Shown here: in pieces, positions 22,098 to 29,343 of the stretch
Layout of the letters: each line of letters begins with the position of its first letter
Numbering within the stretch: position 1 is the stretch's first letter
DNA from: Pseudomaricurvus sp033283175
GTDB taxonomy: Bacteria > Pseudomonadota > Gammaproteobacteria > Pseudomonadales > Cellvibrionaceae
DNA length: 64,000 bases
Assembly: GCA_033283175.1 (NCBI GenBank)
Contig: JAWMQM010000001.1
Location: 1,550,001-1,614,000 of the forward strand
Direction: 5' to 3'
Translations under genes and position numbers: made by a program
Notes under the pieces: generated by a model
Databases searched by the model: none
What the model was told of the DNA's origin: nothing
What the model saw: the letters and a program-made list of their open reading frames with translations, nothing else

Positions 22098-22748
22098 ATG
22101 TCCAGCAATCGCATCGCTGTTATTGATTACGGTATGGGTAATCTCCACTCGGTGGCCAGCGCCCTGGAGCACGTGGCGCCTGCGGCCGAGGTCTTGGTGA
22201 CTTCCGATCCGGCCACCATTGCCAGCGCTGATCGGGTAATTTTCCCCGGTGTGGGCGCCATTCGCGACTGCATGGCGGAGATCCGCCGCCTCAACTTCGA
22301 TGCCCTGGTGCCGGAGCTGATTGCCAGCGGCAAGCCCCTACTGGGTATCTGCGTCGGTATGCAGGCGCTGATGGAGAGCAGTGAAGAGAATGGTGGCGTG
22401 CCCTGCCTGGGGCAGTTCCGGGGCCAGGTGCGCTTTTTCGGCAACTCCCTGTATGAAGACGGCGAGCACCTGAAGGTGCCGCACATGGGTTGGAACCAGG
22501 TGCGCCAGACGGCGGCGCACCCGCTGTGGCATAACATTGCCGATGACAGCCGCTTCTACTTTGTGCACAGCTATTACATCGCCGCCGACGATCGCGATGA
22601 GGTGGTGGGCAGTTGTCACTACGGGCTGGACTTTGACGTGGCCCTGAGCCGGGGCAATGTCTTCGCGGTGCAGTTCCACCCGGAGAAAAGCCACACCGCG
22701 GGACTGCAGCTGCTGCAGAATTTTGTTAACTGGGATGGCCGCTGCTAG
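22098..22748 (+). CDS. hisH: Imidazole glycerol phosphate synthase, glutaminase subunit
   Basis: Releases ammonia from glutamine for HisF in the fifth step of histidine synthesis. The 216-residue class I amidotransferase shows IDYGMGNLHSV, the oxyanion region FPGVGA, nucleophile GICVGMQ (Cys near residue 86), and the catalytic His/Glu in FHPEKSH near the C-terminus. In the usual gammaproteobacterial order hisA follows; here a convergent PilZ gene follows and hisF comes some 640 bases later. Confidence 0.96.
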   Translation: MSSNRIAVIDYGMGNLHSVASALEHVAPAAEVLVTSDPATIASADRVIFPGVGAIRDCMAEIRRLNFDALVPELIASGKPLLGICVGMQALMESSEENGGVPCLGQFRGQVRFFGNSLYEDGEHLKVPHMGWNQVRQTAAHPLWHNIADDSRFYFVHSYYIAADDRDEVVGSCHYGLDFDVALSRGNVFAVQFHPEKSHTAGLQLLQNFVNWDGRC

Positions 22749-22764
22749 AGGTGAAGGCCCGGTG

Positions 22765-22791
22765 CCAGCGGCGGGTGATCAGAGCCGCTGG
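22765..22791. terminator. Stem-loop at the convergent hisH/PilZ ends
   Basis: CCAGCGGC (22765-22772) pairs perfectly with GCCGCTGG (22784-22791) over an 11-base loop. It spans the ends of the two convergent genes but lacks a U-run, so it is only a candidate bidirectional terminator. Confidence 0.4.
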
Positions 22792-23183
22792 CCGAAGTTG
22801 CGCAGGTAGTCCTGCAGGCGGTCTTCGCCGTTCTGGTTGAAGACCACAAACTCCCCCCCCAGCCAGAACTTGTCGCGTGACTCCCGGCGCGCATTGATAA
22901 TCCGGCACTGTACCTTGATGGGTTCGCGACTGCTGCCGGATGTGGGCACCTCGAAACTGACTTCAATGTTGATGGGTGAGCTGAGCGCGGCGCGCTGCAC
23001 GTTGGGCAGTACCTCTTCGGCCACCTGGCGGCCGCAGTGCAGCTGCAGTCCCGAAAGTGACAGGCTGGTGACGGTGCCGTCGGCGGTACCGGCGTCAGTC
23101 GTGATCTGCGCCCTGAAACTGGTGCGATAGCGGGGGTGTCTGCGTCGTTCGGAGTCGGAGTACTGTTCCACTCTGCTGGCCAT
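22779..23183 (-). CDS. PilZ-domain protein
   Basis: A 134-residue protein made up almost wholly of one PilZ domain, the c-di-GMP receptor fold. The arginine motif (RRRHPRYR, residues about 12-19) and the downstream loop TSLSLSGLQ are present; the latter normally reads D/N-x-S-x-x-G and here has Ser in the first position. It ends with an acidic/aromatic tail (YLRNFGQRL). ATG 23183 gives a PilZ-sized protein; an upstream ATG 23231 would add 16 unlike residues. It sits, reversed, in the position hisA usually occupies between hisH and hisF. Confidence 0.85.
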   Translation of the reverse strand: MASRVEQYSDSERRRHPRYRTSFRAQITTDAGTADGTVTSLSLSGLQLHCGRQVAEEVLPNVQRAALSSPINIEVSFEVPTSGSSREPIKVQCRIINARRESRDKFWLGGEFVVFNQNGEDRLQDYLRNFGQRL

Positions 23184-23345
23184 GGTCTTTCGTTCGGGTC
23201 CGTGAGTTGAAGTGGGGCCTGTTGGTCTCATTCAGCCGCATACCGCCGGCAGTCCCCAAGTGTATGATGATCGCCGTGTCATCGCCATCCTTTGTGACAG
23301 CCATTGTTCACCAGTACCGGCTCTGTGGTGTGGCCACTTTTGAGG

Positions 23346-23351
23346 TACAAT
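23346..23351 (+). promoter_or_regulatory. -10-like element before hisF
   Basis: TACAAT lies 38 bases before the chosen hisF ATG in the gap between the divergent PilZ and hisF genes, giving hisF a possible promoter of its own. The -35 region is poor. Confidence 0.35.
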
Positions 23352-23388
23352 CGCGCCTCTCTGTATGTACTCAATGAGGCAACCACTG

Positions 23389-24162
23389 ATGGCGCTGGCA
23401 AAACGAATCATTCCCTGTCTGGATGTGGACAATGGCCGGGTAGTGAAAGGGGTCAATTTCGTCGGTATCCGCGACGCCGGTGACCCGGTGGAGATCGCCA
23501 AGCGTTACAACGAGCAGGGTGCCGATGAGATCACCTTTCTCGATATTACCGCCACCCACGAGGGCCGTGATACCACCGTACACACCGTGGAACAAATAGC
23601 GGCAGAAGTCTTTATTCCCCTCACTGTCGGCGGTGGTATCCGCACCATCGACGATATCCGCACCATGCTCAACGCCGGCGCCGACAAGGTCAGTATCAAT
23701 TCGGCGGCGGTGAAAAACCCCGACTTTGTGCGCGAGGCCTCCGAGCGCTTCGGCGCCCAGTGCATTGTGGTGGCGATTGATGCCAAACGGGTCAACAGCC
23801 CCGGCGAGGCGGATCGCTGGGAGATCTTCACCCACGGTGGCCGCCAGCCCACCGGTATCGACGCGGTGGCCTGGGCGGTGAAAATGGCGGAGTACGGCGC
23901 CGGTGAGATCCTGCTCACCAGTATGGACCGGGATGGCACCAAGAACGGTTTTGATCTTGGCGTCACCCGCGCTATCTCTGACGCCGTGCCGGTACCGGTG
24001 ATCGCCTCCGGTGGTGTGGGCAACCTGCAGCACCTGGTGGACGGTATCAGGGAGGGGCGTGCCGATGCCGTACTGGCGGCCAGTATCTTCCATTTCGGTG
24101 AGTATTCCGTACCGCAGGCAAAGGCATTTATGCGTGAGCAGGGTGTCGAGGTGCGACTCTGA
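23389..24162 (+). CDS. hisF: Imidazole glycerol phosphate synthase, cyclase subunit
   Basis: TIM-barrel partner of HisH that forms imidazoleglycerol phosphate and AICAR. The 257 residues match the family length exactly: start MALAKRIIPCLDVDNGRVVK with catalytic Asp (CLDVD), GGGIRTIDD and SINSAAV, the second catalytic Asp in TSMDRDGTKNG, and IASGGVGNLQH near the phosphate site. ATG 23389 has GAGG upstream; an in-frame ATG at 23365 would add eight non-family residues. HisF and HisA are related barrels, but the KRIIPCLDVD start identifies HisF. Confidence 0.96.
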   Translation: MALAKRIIPCLDVDNGRVVKGVNFVGIRDAGDPVEIAKRYNEQGADEITFLDITATHEGRDTTVHTVEQIAAEVFIPLTVGGGIRTIDDIRTMLNAGADKVSINSAAVKNPDFVREASERFGAQCIVVAIDAKRVNSPGEADRWEIFTHGGRQPTGIDAVAWAVKMAEYGAGEILLTSMDRDGTKNGFDLGVTRAISDAVPVPVIASGGVGNLQHLVDGIREGRADAVLAASIFHFGEYSVPQAKAFMREQGVEVRL

Positions 24163-24232
24163 GTCGGGCTGGAGACGCCTGGTTACGTTCGGGCGTGGTG
24201 TAAAAGCGGTTGCCGGAGGAGGTTTGGCAAAA

Positions 24233-24256
24233 GGGTTACTGCCGGGGCAGTAACCC
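24233..24256. terminator. Strong hairpin at the convergent hisF/24264 gene ends
   Basis: GGGTTACTGC-CGGG-GCAGTAACCC forms a perfect ten-base-pair stem. On the minus strand it is followed by four U, so it best serves the gene 24264-24503; it may also stop hisF transcripts. Confidence 0.65.
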
Positions 24257-24263
24257 GTGAGCG

Positions 24264-24503
24264 TCAATGACGGCGGTATTGTTGCAGGGTGGCCGCAAAG
24301 GACGGGTCGCTATTGCGGATGTAATCTACGAAAATTGCACATCCCTCTTCCGCCATTGAGCGGTTGTCGTAAGGGCCGATCTCCACACCTTCACGGGTGA
24401 CGTAATACCAGTAGGTCTCTTTCTCGAAAAAGCGTTCGGATCTGTGCGGGGGTTGGCCCTGTTCACCCTGGCGTATGCTGCTGATCATGTTCTGCATCCT
24501 CAT
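24264..24503 (-). CDS. Small conserved-type hypothetical protein (DUF6316-like)
   Basis: A 79-residue soluble protein containing SIRQGEQGQPPHRSERFFEKE and WYYVTREGVEIGPYDNRSMAEEG, a pattern like short Pseudomonas-group proteins labelled DUF6316. The central strand-rich block (FFEKETYWYYVTREG...IGPY) looks like a small GYF-type or PilZ-neighbour fold, but no function is known. No membrane segment. It is monocistronic, between the hairpin 24233-24256 and a 172-base gap before the yibQ-like gene. Confidence 0.6.
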   Translation of the reverse strand: MRMQNMISSIRQGEQGQPPHRSERFFEKETYWYYVTREGVEIGPYDNRSMAEEGCAIFVDYIRNSDPSFAATLQQYRRH

Positions 24504-24675
24504 GATTTGGGTTGGCTGTCGCCGGATTCTTCATTCGTCGATCGGGTGGCTGCCCTGTAGCAGTAAGGGCATGCCTTTCAATACTTTAGTGTGTGCCAGC
24601 CCAAGGTTTCAAAAGCGGAACTGTGTCACAAAAATGTGCAGTTGGGTGAAAATTTGGCGGCAAAAATTGTTCTGC

Positions 24676-25566
24676 TCACAAAGTGTCCGCTGGCGTGTTC
24701 AGTGCCGCGGTGTGCGATGGCGTGGAAGTCGCCTTTTTGCTCCTGGCCAGTGCCTGCTCCAGCAACAGCTCCGAGACCGGTACCAGCTCCACACCGAGCG
24801 CCTGCAGTCGAGGCAGGTAGCGCTTGAGTACGGCGTGAGTCTCCGGGTAGGGGTGGCCAATGCCGATGGCGCTGCCCTGTTCCCTGGCGACCTGTATCAG
24901 GGTTTCCAGCTGGGCCTCAATCGCGCTTTCATCGCGTTCATTGTCCAGGAACACATCGCGCTTGCCGCTGCGGATCTGCATGGTCCGGGCGGTGTCCAGG
25001 GCGAGGCTGGCCGCGCTGGTGCGGCTGTCCACAAAGTAGAGCCCGGTGTCCGCCAGATCCTTCATCAGCCACTGCATGGGCTGCTGCAGCTGCGTTAACT
25101 GGCTGCCCATATGGTTGTTGATGCCGCTGACGTGGGGAATGGCGGCGAGATTATCCGTCAATGTGCGCCGGAATTGCTCGCGGCTCATCTCTTCGGTGAG
25201 AGCGCCCTTGTCCAGTACCTTGCCCGCCAGTGTGCTCATGGGCGCGTGCAGCATGATCTCCTTGCCGCGCCGGTACCCCAGTTCTGCCAGCAGGGGGCCG
25301 CGCCGGGTATGTGGCAGGACGGCGAGGGTCACCGGGCCCGGCAGGCGCGCCATGGCACCACCGCGACGCAGGCTGTAGCCGATATCATCGATGATGATGG
25401 CGATCTTGGCCGGGGTGGCTGGTGCAGGGGGTTTGGACGGGTTTGCCTGCGCAGAGGGCTCCGCGACGTTGCTGCCGGAGCTGGCCGTGGCGCCAACTGC
25501 GATGCCCAACAGCAGGGCCGTGGCTAGGGTCAGCCAGGTCGACAGCGGGTAGCGGCGTCGGGTCAT
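24676..25566 (-). CDS. Divergent polysaccharide deacetylase (YibQ family)
   Basis: A 296-residue protein with an N-terminal signal/anchor (residues 9-28) and a domain beginning AKIAIIIDDIGYSLRRG, followed by VTLAVLPHTRRG, EIMLHAPMSTL, GINNHMGSQLT and FVDSRTSAAS: the divergent polysaccharide deacetylase fold (DUF610/YibQ). Found beside ctpA and envC in many gammaproteobacteria, pointing to cell-wall or division work in the periplasm, with the biochemical activity unproved. It follows ctpA on the same strand with an 81-base gap. Confidence 0.85.
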   Translation of the reverse strand: MTRRRYPLSTWLTLATALLLGIAVGATASSGSNVAEPSAQANPSKPPAPATPAKIAIIIDDIGYSLRRGGAMARLPGPVTLAVLPHTRRGPLLAELGYRRGKEIMLHAPMSTLAGKVLDKGALTEEMSREQFRRTLTDNLAAIPHVSGINNHMGSQLTQLQQPMQWLMKDLADTGLYFVDSRTSAASLALDTARTMQIRSGKRDVFLDNERDESAIEAQLETLIQVAREQGSAIGIGHPYPETHAVLKRYLPRLQALGVELVPVSELLLEQALARSKKATSTPSHTAALNTPADTL

Positions 25567-25647
25567 CCAGAGACTCCCTTCCTGTGCGTCACATCATCCC
25601 TTGTGGCGGACAATCCGCGCTGTTGAGTTTCCTGTGCTGAGCATCCG

Positions 25648-27021
25648 TCAGGGTTGCTGCTCTTCCAGCCCCGCTACCCGTTTGGCGTTAAGGGAGGCGC
25701 GCTGGCTGCCAAAGACGTTGATGCCTTTCAGCAGATTGAGGGCTTCAAACAGCTGGTTGTCCTGCTCGAACAGGTTCTCTTTCTGTTTGTTGGCGTCCTT
25801 GCGGCTGCGACTGTTGGCTTCGTCACCGCCGTTGGCATTATTGAGGTGGCCGCTGAGATCCGCTTCGGTGGTCAGCAGTCGCGGTTGCAGGGCGGTGACC
25901 TTGGCCCGCTCCACTTCGATATCCGGCACAATACCCTGGGCCTGGATGGAGCGCCCGTTGGGGGTGAAGTAGAGTGCGGTGGTGAGTTTGATGGCGGCCT
26001 CTTCCGACAGCGGAATGACAGTCTGCACAGAGCCCTTGCCAAAGCTCTGGGTGCCGAGGATCACCGCGCGGCGGTGGTCCTGCAGGGCGCCAGCGACGAT
26101 CTCCGACGCCGAGGCAGAGCCGTCGTTGATCAGTACCACAATGGGCATGCCCTGGGTCAGGTCGCCGGGCTTGGCCTCGTAGCGGATGTCAGCGTTCTGT
26201 ACCCGGCCCTCGGTATAGACGATCAGGCCGGAGTCGAGGAAGGTGTCGGCAACTTCCACCGACGCCTGCAGCACGCCGCCGGGGTTGTTGCGCAGGTCAA
26301 TGATCAGTCCGCGCAGCTTGGGGTTGTCGGTGAGCAGTTTATTGACCGCGCGGGCGGTATCGGCACCGGTGCTCAGCTGGAACTGGGCGATGCGCAGGTA
26401 GCCGTAGTCGTCGTCCAGGAGATTGGCGCGGACACTTTCCACTTTAATAATGTCGCGGGTGATGACCAGCTCGAAAGGTTGATCCACGCCTTCGCGGACG
26501 ATGGTGAGGGTGATATCGGTACCCTTGGGGCCGCGCATCAGGTCCACCGCGTCCCCCAGTCCCATGCCCTTCACCGGCTTGTCATCCAGCTTGATGATCA
26601 GGTCACCCGGCTGCACGCCGGCTTTGGCTGCGGGAGTGCCGTCCATGGGGGCTACCACTTTAACGAAACCGTTCTCCATACCCACTTCGATACCCAGGCC
26701 GCCAAATTCACCGGTGGTGTTCTCCTGCAAATCGCCAAACGAGTCGGCATTGAGGTAGGCGGAGTGCGGATCCAGTTCCGAGAGCATGCCCTTGATGGCG
26801 TATTCCAGCAGGGTTTTATCGTCGATCTCTTCCACGTAGCCCTTGCGGATGTGTTGGTAGACCTTGGTGAAGTTACGCAGCTCCTCCAGTGGCAGGCGGC
26901 CATTATCCAGGGGGGCGTCGGCTTGCACGCCGGCACCGTTGTCCGCAGTGGCAAAAGGGCTGCAGAGCAGGGCGGTGGTGAGCGCCGCTAACAGCGGGCG
27001 GGCGACAAACGGCAGGGACAT
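25648..27021 (-). CDS. ctpA: C-terminal processing peptidase, S41 family
   Basis: Periplasmic tail-specific serine protease of 457 residues. Signal peptide (LLAALTTALLCSPFATA), PDZ domain (GLGIEVGMENGFVKVVAPMDG; AGVQPGDLIIKLDD), protease core LRGLIIDLRNNPGG, nucleophile loop DGSASASEI and general-base Lys in SFGKGSVQT. C-terminus rich in charged residues. ATG 27021 has GGAG six bases upstream; an earlier in-frame start would put extra basic residues before the signal peptide. In Pseudomonas the neighbours are gpmI and envC; here tatC precedes and the yibQ-like gene follows. Such proteases trim cell-wall hydrolases or their adaptors. Confidence 0.92.
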   Translation of the reverse strand: MSLPFVARPLLAALTTALLCSPFATADNGAGVQADAPLDNGRLPLEELRNFTKVYQHIRKGYVEEIDDKTLLEYAIKGMLSELDPHSAYLNADSFGDLQENTTGEFGGLGIEVGMENGFVKVVAPMDGTPAAKAGVQPGDLIIKLDDKPVKGMGLGDAVDLMRGPKGTDITLTIVREGVDQPFELVITRDIIKVESVRANLLDDDYGYLRIAQFQLSTGADTARAVNKLLTDNPKLRGLIIDLRNNPGGVLQASVEVADTFLDSGLIVYTEGRVQNADIRYEAKPGDLTQGMPIVVLINDGSASASEIVAGALQDHRRAVILGTQSFGKGSVQTVIPLSEEAAIKLTTALYFTPNGRSIQAQGIVPDIEVERAKVTALQPRLLTTEADLSGHLNNANGGDEANSRSRKDANKQKENLFEQDNQLFEALNLLKGINVFGSQRASLNAKRVAGLEEQQP

Positions 27022-27117
27022 AGAGGCTCCGGTTGTTACGGCAGGCCAGAGCCTGCGAGGTCTGACCGACATTGTAGACCTATCAAATTGGATAGCGAAA
27101 GCGCTGCCCGGTTCCGC

Positions 27118-27855
27118 TCAGCCTCGCCCCCGGGCCAATAGCCGGCCAAACAGCAGGCCGGTTTCGAACAGCAACCACATGGGCAGCGCCAGCAGGGTCT
27201 GGGAGATAACGTCCGGCGGTGTCAGCAGCATGCCGAGCACAAAGCAGCCAACAACCACGTAGGGACGTTTGCGCGCGAGGGCATCGGGGGAGACCACGCC
27301 GGCCAGGATCAGCAGAATGGCGGCAATGGGAATCTCAAACGCGAGGCCAAACGCGAAAAACAGCTTGAGGACAAAGTTGAGGTAGCTGTTGATGTCGGTC
27401 ATCACTGTGACGTTGCTGGGGCCAACGCTGGTGAAGAAACCGAAAATAATGGGAAACACCACGTAGTAGGCGAAGGCGATGCCGGCGTAAAACAGCAGGA
27501 TGCTGGAAAACAGCAGCGGCAGGGCCAGGCGGCGCTCACGCTGGTAGAGGGCCGGGGCAATAAAGCGCCAGAACTGGAACAGCACGAAAGGCATAGAGAC
27601 GAAGAATGCCAGTATAAAGGTGAGCTTGAAGGGCGTCAGGAACGGTGATGCCACCTCGGTGGCAATCATGGTGCTGTTTTCCGGCAGGTAGCGCTGCAGC
27701 GGCTCGGAGACGTAGGTGTAGATGTCGTTGGCGAAATAGAAGAGGCCGCAGAACACCACCAGCACAAACAGCAGGATGCGCAGCATACGGTCGCGCAGCT
27801 CCGTGAGATGCTGCACCAGCGGCATTTCCTGATCCTGGGTGTTGTCGTCAGTCAT
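27118..27855 (-). CDS. tatC: Sec-independent protein translocase TatC
   Basis: Receptor core of the twin-arginine translocase, which exports folded proteins. The 245-residue protein has six predicted membrane helices and family motifs: MPLVQHLTELRDRML near the start, FLTPFKLTFILAFFVSMP, and FGLAFEIPI in the C-terminal half. It overlaps tatB by eight bases. Substrates in such organisms include respiratory iron-sulphur and copper enzymes. Confidence 0.95.
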   Translation of the reverse strand: MTDDNTQDQEMPLVQHLTELRDRMLRILLFVLVVFCGLFYFANDIYTYVSEPLQRYLPENSTMIATEVASPFLTPFKLTFILAFFVSMPFVLFQFWRFIAPALYQRERRLALPLLFSSILLFYAGIAFAYYVVFPIIFGFFTSVGPSNVTVMTDINSYLNFVLKLFFAFGLAFEIPIAAILLILAGVVSPDALARKRPYVVVGCFVLGMLLTPPDVISQTLLALPMWLLFETGLLFGRLLARGRG

Positions 27856-28216
27856 TGGCGGAGGATTGCTTGCTGGTCGGAATGGGATCGTTGGGGGTGT
27901 CTGGGGATTGTTCCGGCGGCGGGGGCGAGGCTTTCAGTTGCCGCTCTATGTCTGCTACATCTTCGCGCAGGGTACGTTCAATGTCCTGCTTGCTGGCTTC
28001 GAGGCGTTTCATCACATCTTCGTTGTGCAGCTGGCGGCGAATATCGTCGGCCCCCAGCTGTTGCTCGAGTTCAGTACGGGTGGCCTGCAGTCCGCGCTTC
28101 ATGCGCCCCCACCACAGCGCCATGGTGCGCAAGGTGCCGGGCAGTTGTTCGGGACCGATCACCAGCAGGGCCACCACACCGATGACCAGCAATTCGAAGA
28201 AGCCGATATCAAACAC
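27848..28216 (-). CDS. tatB: Sec-independent protein translocase TatB
   Basis: A 122-residue protein with the TatB N-terminus MFDIGFFELLVIGVVALLVIGPEQLP (one short helix with the Gly-Pro hinge), an amphipathic helix (RTMALWWGRMKRGLQATRTELEQQ) and a charged, Pro-rich tail. With TatC it recognises twin-arginine signal peptides. Six bases separate it from tatA; the gene order is tatA-tatB-tatC. Confidence 0.93.
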   Translation of the reverse strand: MFDIGFFELLVIGVVALLVIGPEQLPGTLRTMALWWGRMKRGLQATRTELEQQLGADDIRRQLHNEDVMKRLEASKQDIERTLREDVADIERQLKASPPPPEQSPDTPNDPIPTSKQSSAND

Positions 28217-28222
28217 AGGGGT

Positions 28223-28468
28223 TTACGACTTGTCGCCTCCGGGCTGGGTGCTCTCTTTGTTGTTCTGCAGGTCCGCCTTGGGATCCTCTGTCTTGCCGGC
28301 CTGATCTTCTACCTTATCCGCCGGCTCCTCGTTCATGGCTTTCTTGAAGCCCTTTATGGCTCCGCCCAGGTCACCGCCAATGTTGCGCAGGCGCTTGGTG
28401 CCAAACAACATGACCACGATGGCCAGAATGATCAACAGTTGCCAGATACTGATACCGCCAATACCCAT
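28223..28468 (-). CDS. tatA: Sec-independent protein translocase TatA
   Basis: Pore-forming Tat component, 81 residues: MGIGGISIWQLLIILAIVV helix, FGTKRLRNIGGDLG hinge, amphipathic GAIKGFKKAM, and an acidic/polar tail. ATG 28468 has AGGAGAG at a suitable distance; the longer upstream frame runs into hisE. The gene lies 19 bases after hisE, as in the Pseudomonas hisI-hisE-tatABC arrangement, so it is probably co-transcribed with the histidine genes. Confidence 0.94.
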   Translation of the reverse strand: MGIGGISIWQLLIILAIVVMLFGTKRLRNIGGDLGGAIKGFKKAMNEEPADKVEDQAGKTEDPKADLQNNKESTQPGGDKS

Positions 28469-28487
28469 GGAATCTCTCCTGAATAAA

Positions 28488-28832
28488 TTATTTTGTAGTG
28501 CGGGAGGCTTTCTCTTCCAATCCCGACATGTCGAAGCGGCGTGCCAGTTCGTTGAGCACGGCGCTGGCGTCTTCACCCAGATGGGAGAGCATCACCAGCG
28601 TGTGAAACCACAGGTCGGCGGTTTCGTAAATCAGCTCGCTGGTGTCGCCACTACTCTGGGCGTCCTTGGCGGCGAGAATGGTTTCCACCGCTTCCTCGCC
28701 CACTTTTTCGAGAATTTTGTTGAGGCCTTTCTGGTGCAGGCTGGCGACGTAGGAGCTCTCCCCGTCGGCGCTGTTCTTGCGGGCTTCCAGAACTTTGGTC
28801 AGTTCTGCCAGCACATCGCTGCTGTTACTCAT
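28488..28832 (-). CDS. hisE: Phosphoribosyl-ATP pyrophosphatase
   Basis: Second step of histidine synthesis: hydrolyses phosphoribosyl-ATP to phosphoribosyl-AMP. A 114-residue all-helical MazG-type protein with SYVASLHQKGLNKILEKVGEEAVETILAAKD and ETADLWFHTLVML, carrying the Glu/Asp metal site. Start ATG 28832 overlaps the hisI stop by four bases. It is a separate gene rather than part of a bifunctional HisIE. Confidence 0.95.
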   Translation of the reverse strand: MSNSSDVLAELTKVLEARKNSADGESSYVASLHQKGLNKILEKVGEEAVETILAAKDAQSSGDTSELIYETADLWFHTLVMLSHLGEDASAVLNELARRFDMSGLEEKASRTTK

Positions 28833-29218
28833 GCGTATATCTCTTTCGGATCTTTCAGGACCGGATCGACGGTCTGCCACTGGCCATCTTTGAGCACCCG
28901 GTAAAAGCAGGATTCGCGGCCGGTATGACAGGCCATGCCGCCCAGCTGTTCTACCATCAGCACGATGACATCTTCGTCACAGTCGAGGCGAATCTCTTTC
29001 ACCAGTTGCACATGGCCACTGCTTTCGCCCTTGCGCCACAGCTGCTGGCGGGAGCGGGACCAGTAGACGGCGCGGCCCTCATCAGCGGTCAGCTGCAGGG
29101 ATTCGCGATTCATCCAGGCCATCATCAGAATACGGCCGGTTTTGGCGTCCTGGGCGATGGCGGGTACCAACCCGTCACCGGTCCAGCGGACTGCCTCCAG
29201 AAATTGTCCTGCGGACAT
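28829..29218 (-). CDS. hisI: Phosphoribosyl-AMP cyclohydrolase
   Basis: Third step of histidine synthesis: opens the adenine ring of phosphoribosyl-AMP. The 129-residue protein contains RILMMAWMNRESLQ, YWSRSRQQLWRKGESSGH, DCDEDVIV and the zinc-binding ACHTGRESCFYR. ATG 29218 has GAGG five bases upstream; an earlier in-frame start is unlike the family. The operon hisI-hisE-tatABC runs from here, and the 125-base gap back to the ubiB stop must hold its promoter, though none stands out. Confidence 0.95.
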   Translation of the reverse strand: MSAGQFLEAVRWTGDGLVPAIAQDAKTGRILMMAWMNRESLQLTADEGRAVYWSRSRQQLWRKGESSGHVQLVKEIRLDCDEDVIVLMVEQLGGMACHTGRESCFYRVLKDGQWQTVDPVLKDPKEIYA

Positions 29219-29343
29219 GTCTACCTCGGTATTACCTGCTGCTTCAGCGGTTGGCAGCTGTGCAATCGGAAGCTGCACAGCCGTTAACCCTATCCTGCGA
29301 GTGTACCCCATCGCCGGGGTGTTGAGTAAGTGGCCGCCAACGG

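Noticed and set aside
25654..26991. Plus-strand open frame of about 445 codons
   Set aside because: Complementary to ctpA; low-complexity Val/Gly/His-rich translation with no recognisable motif.
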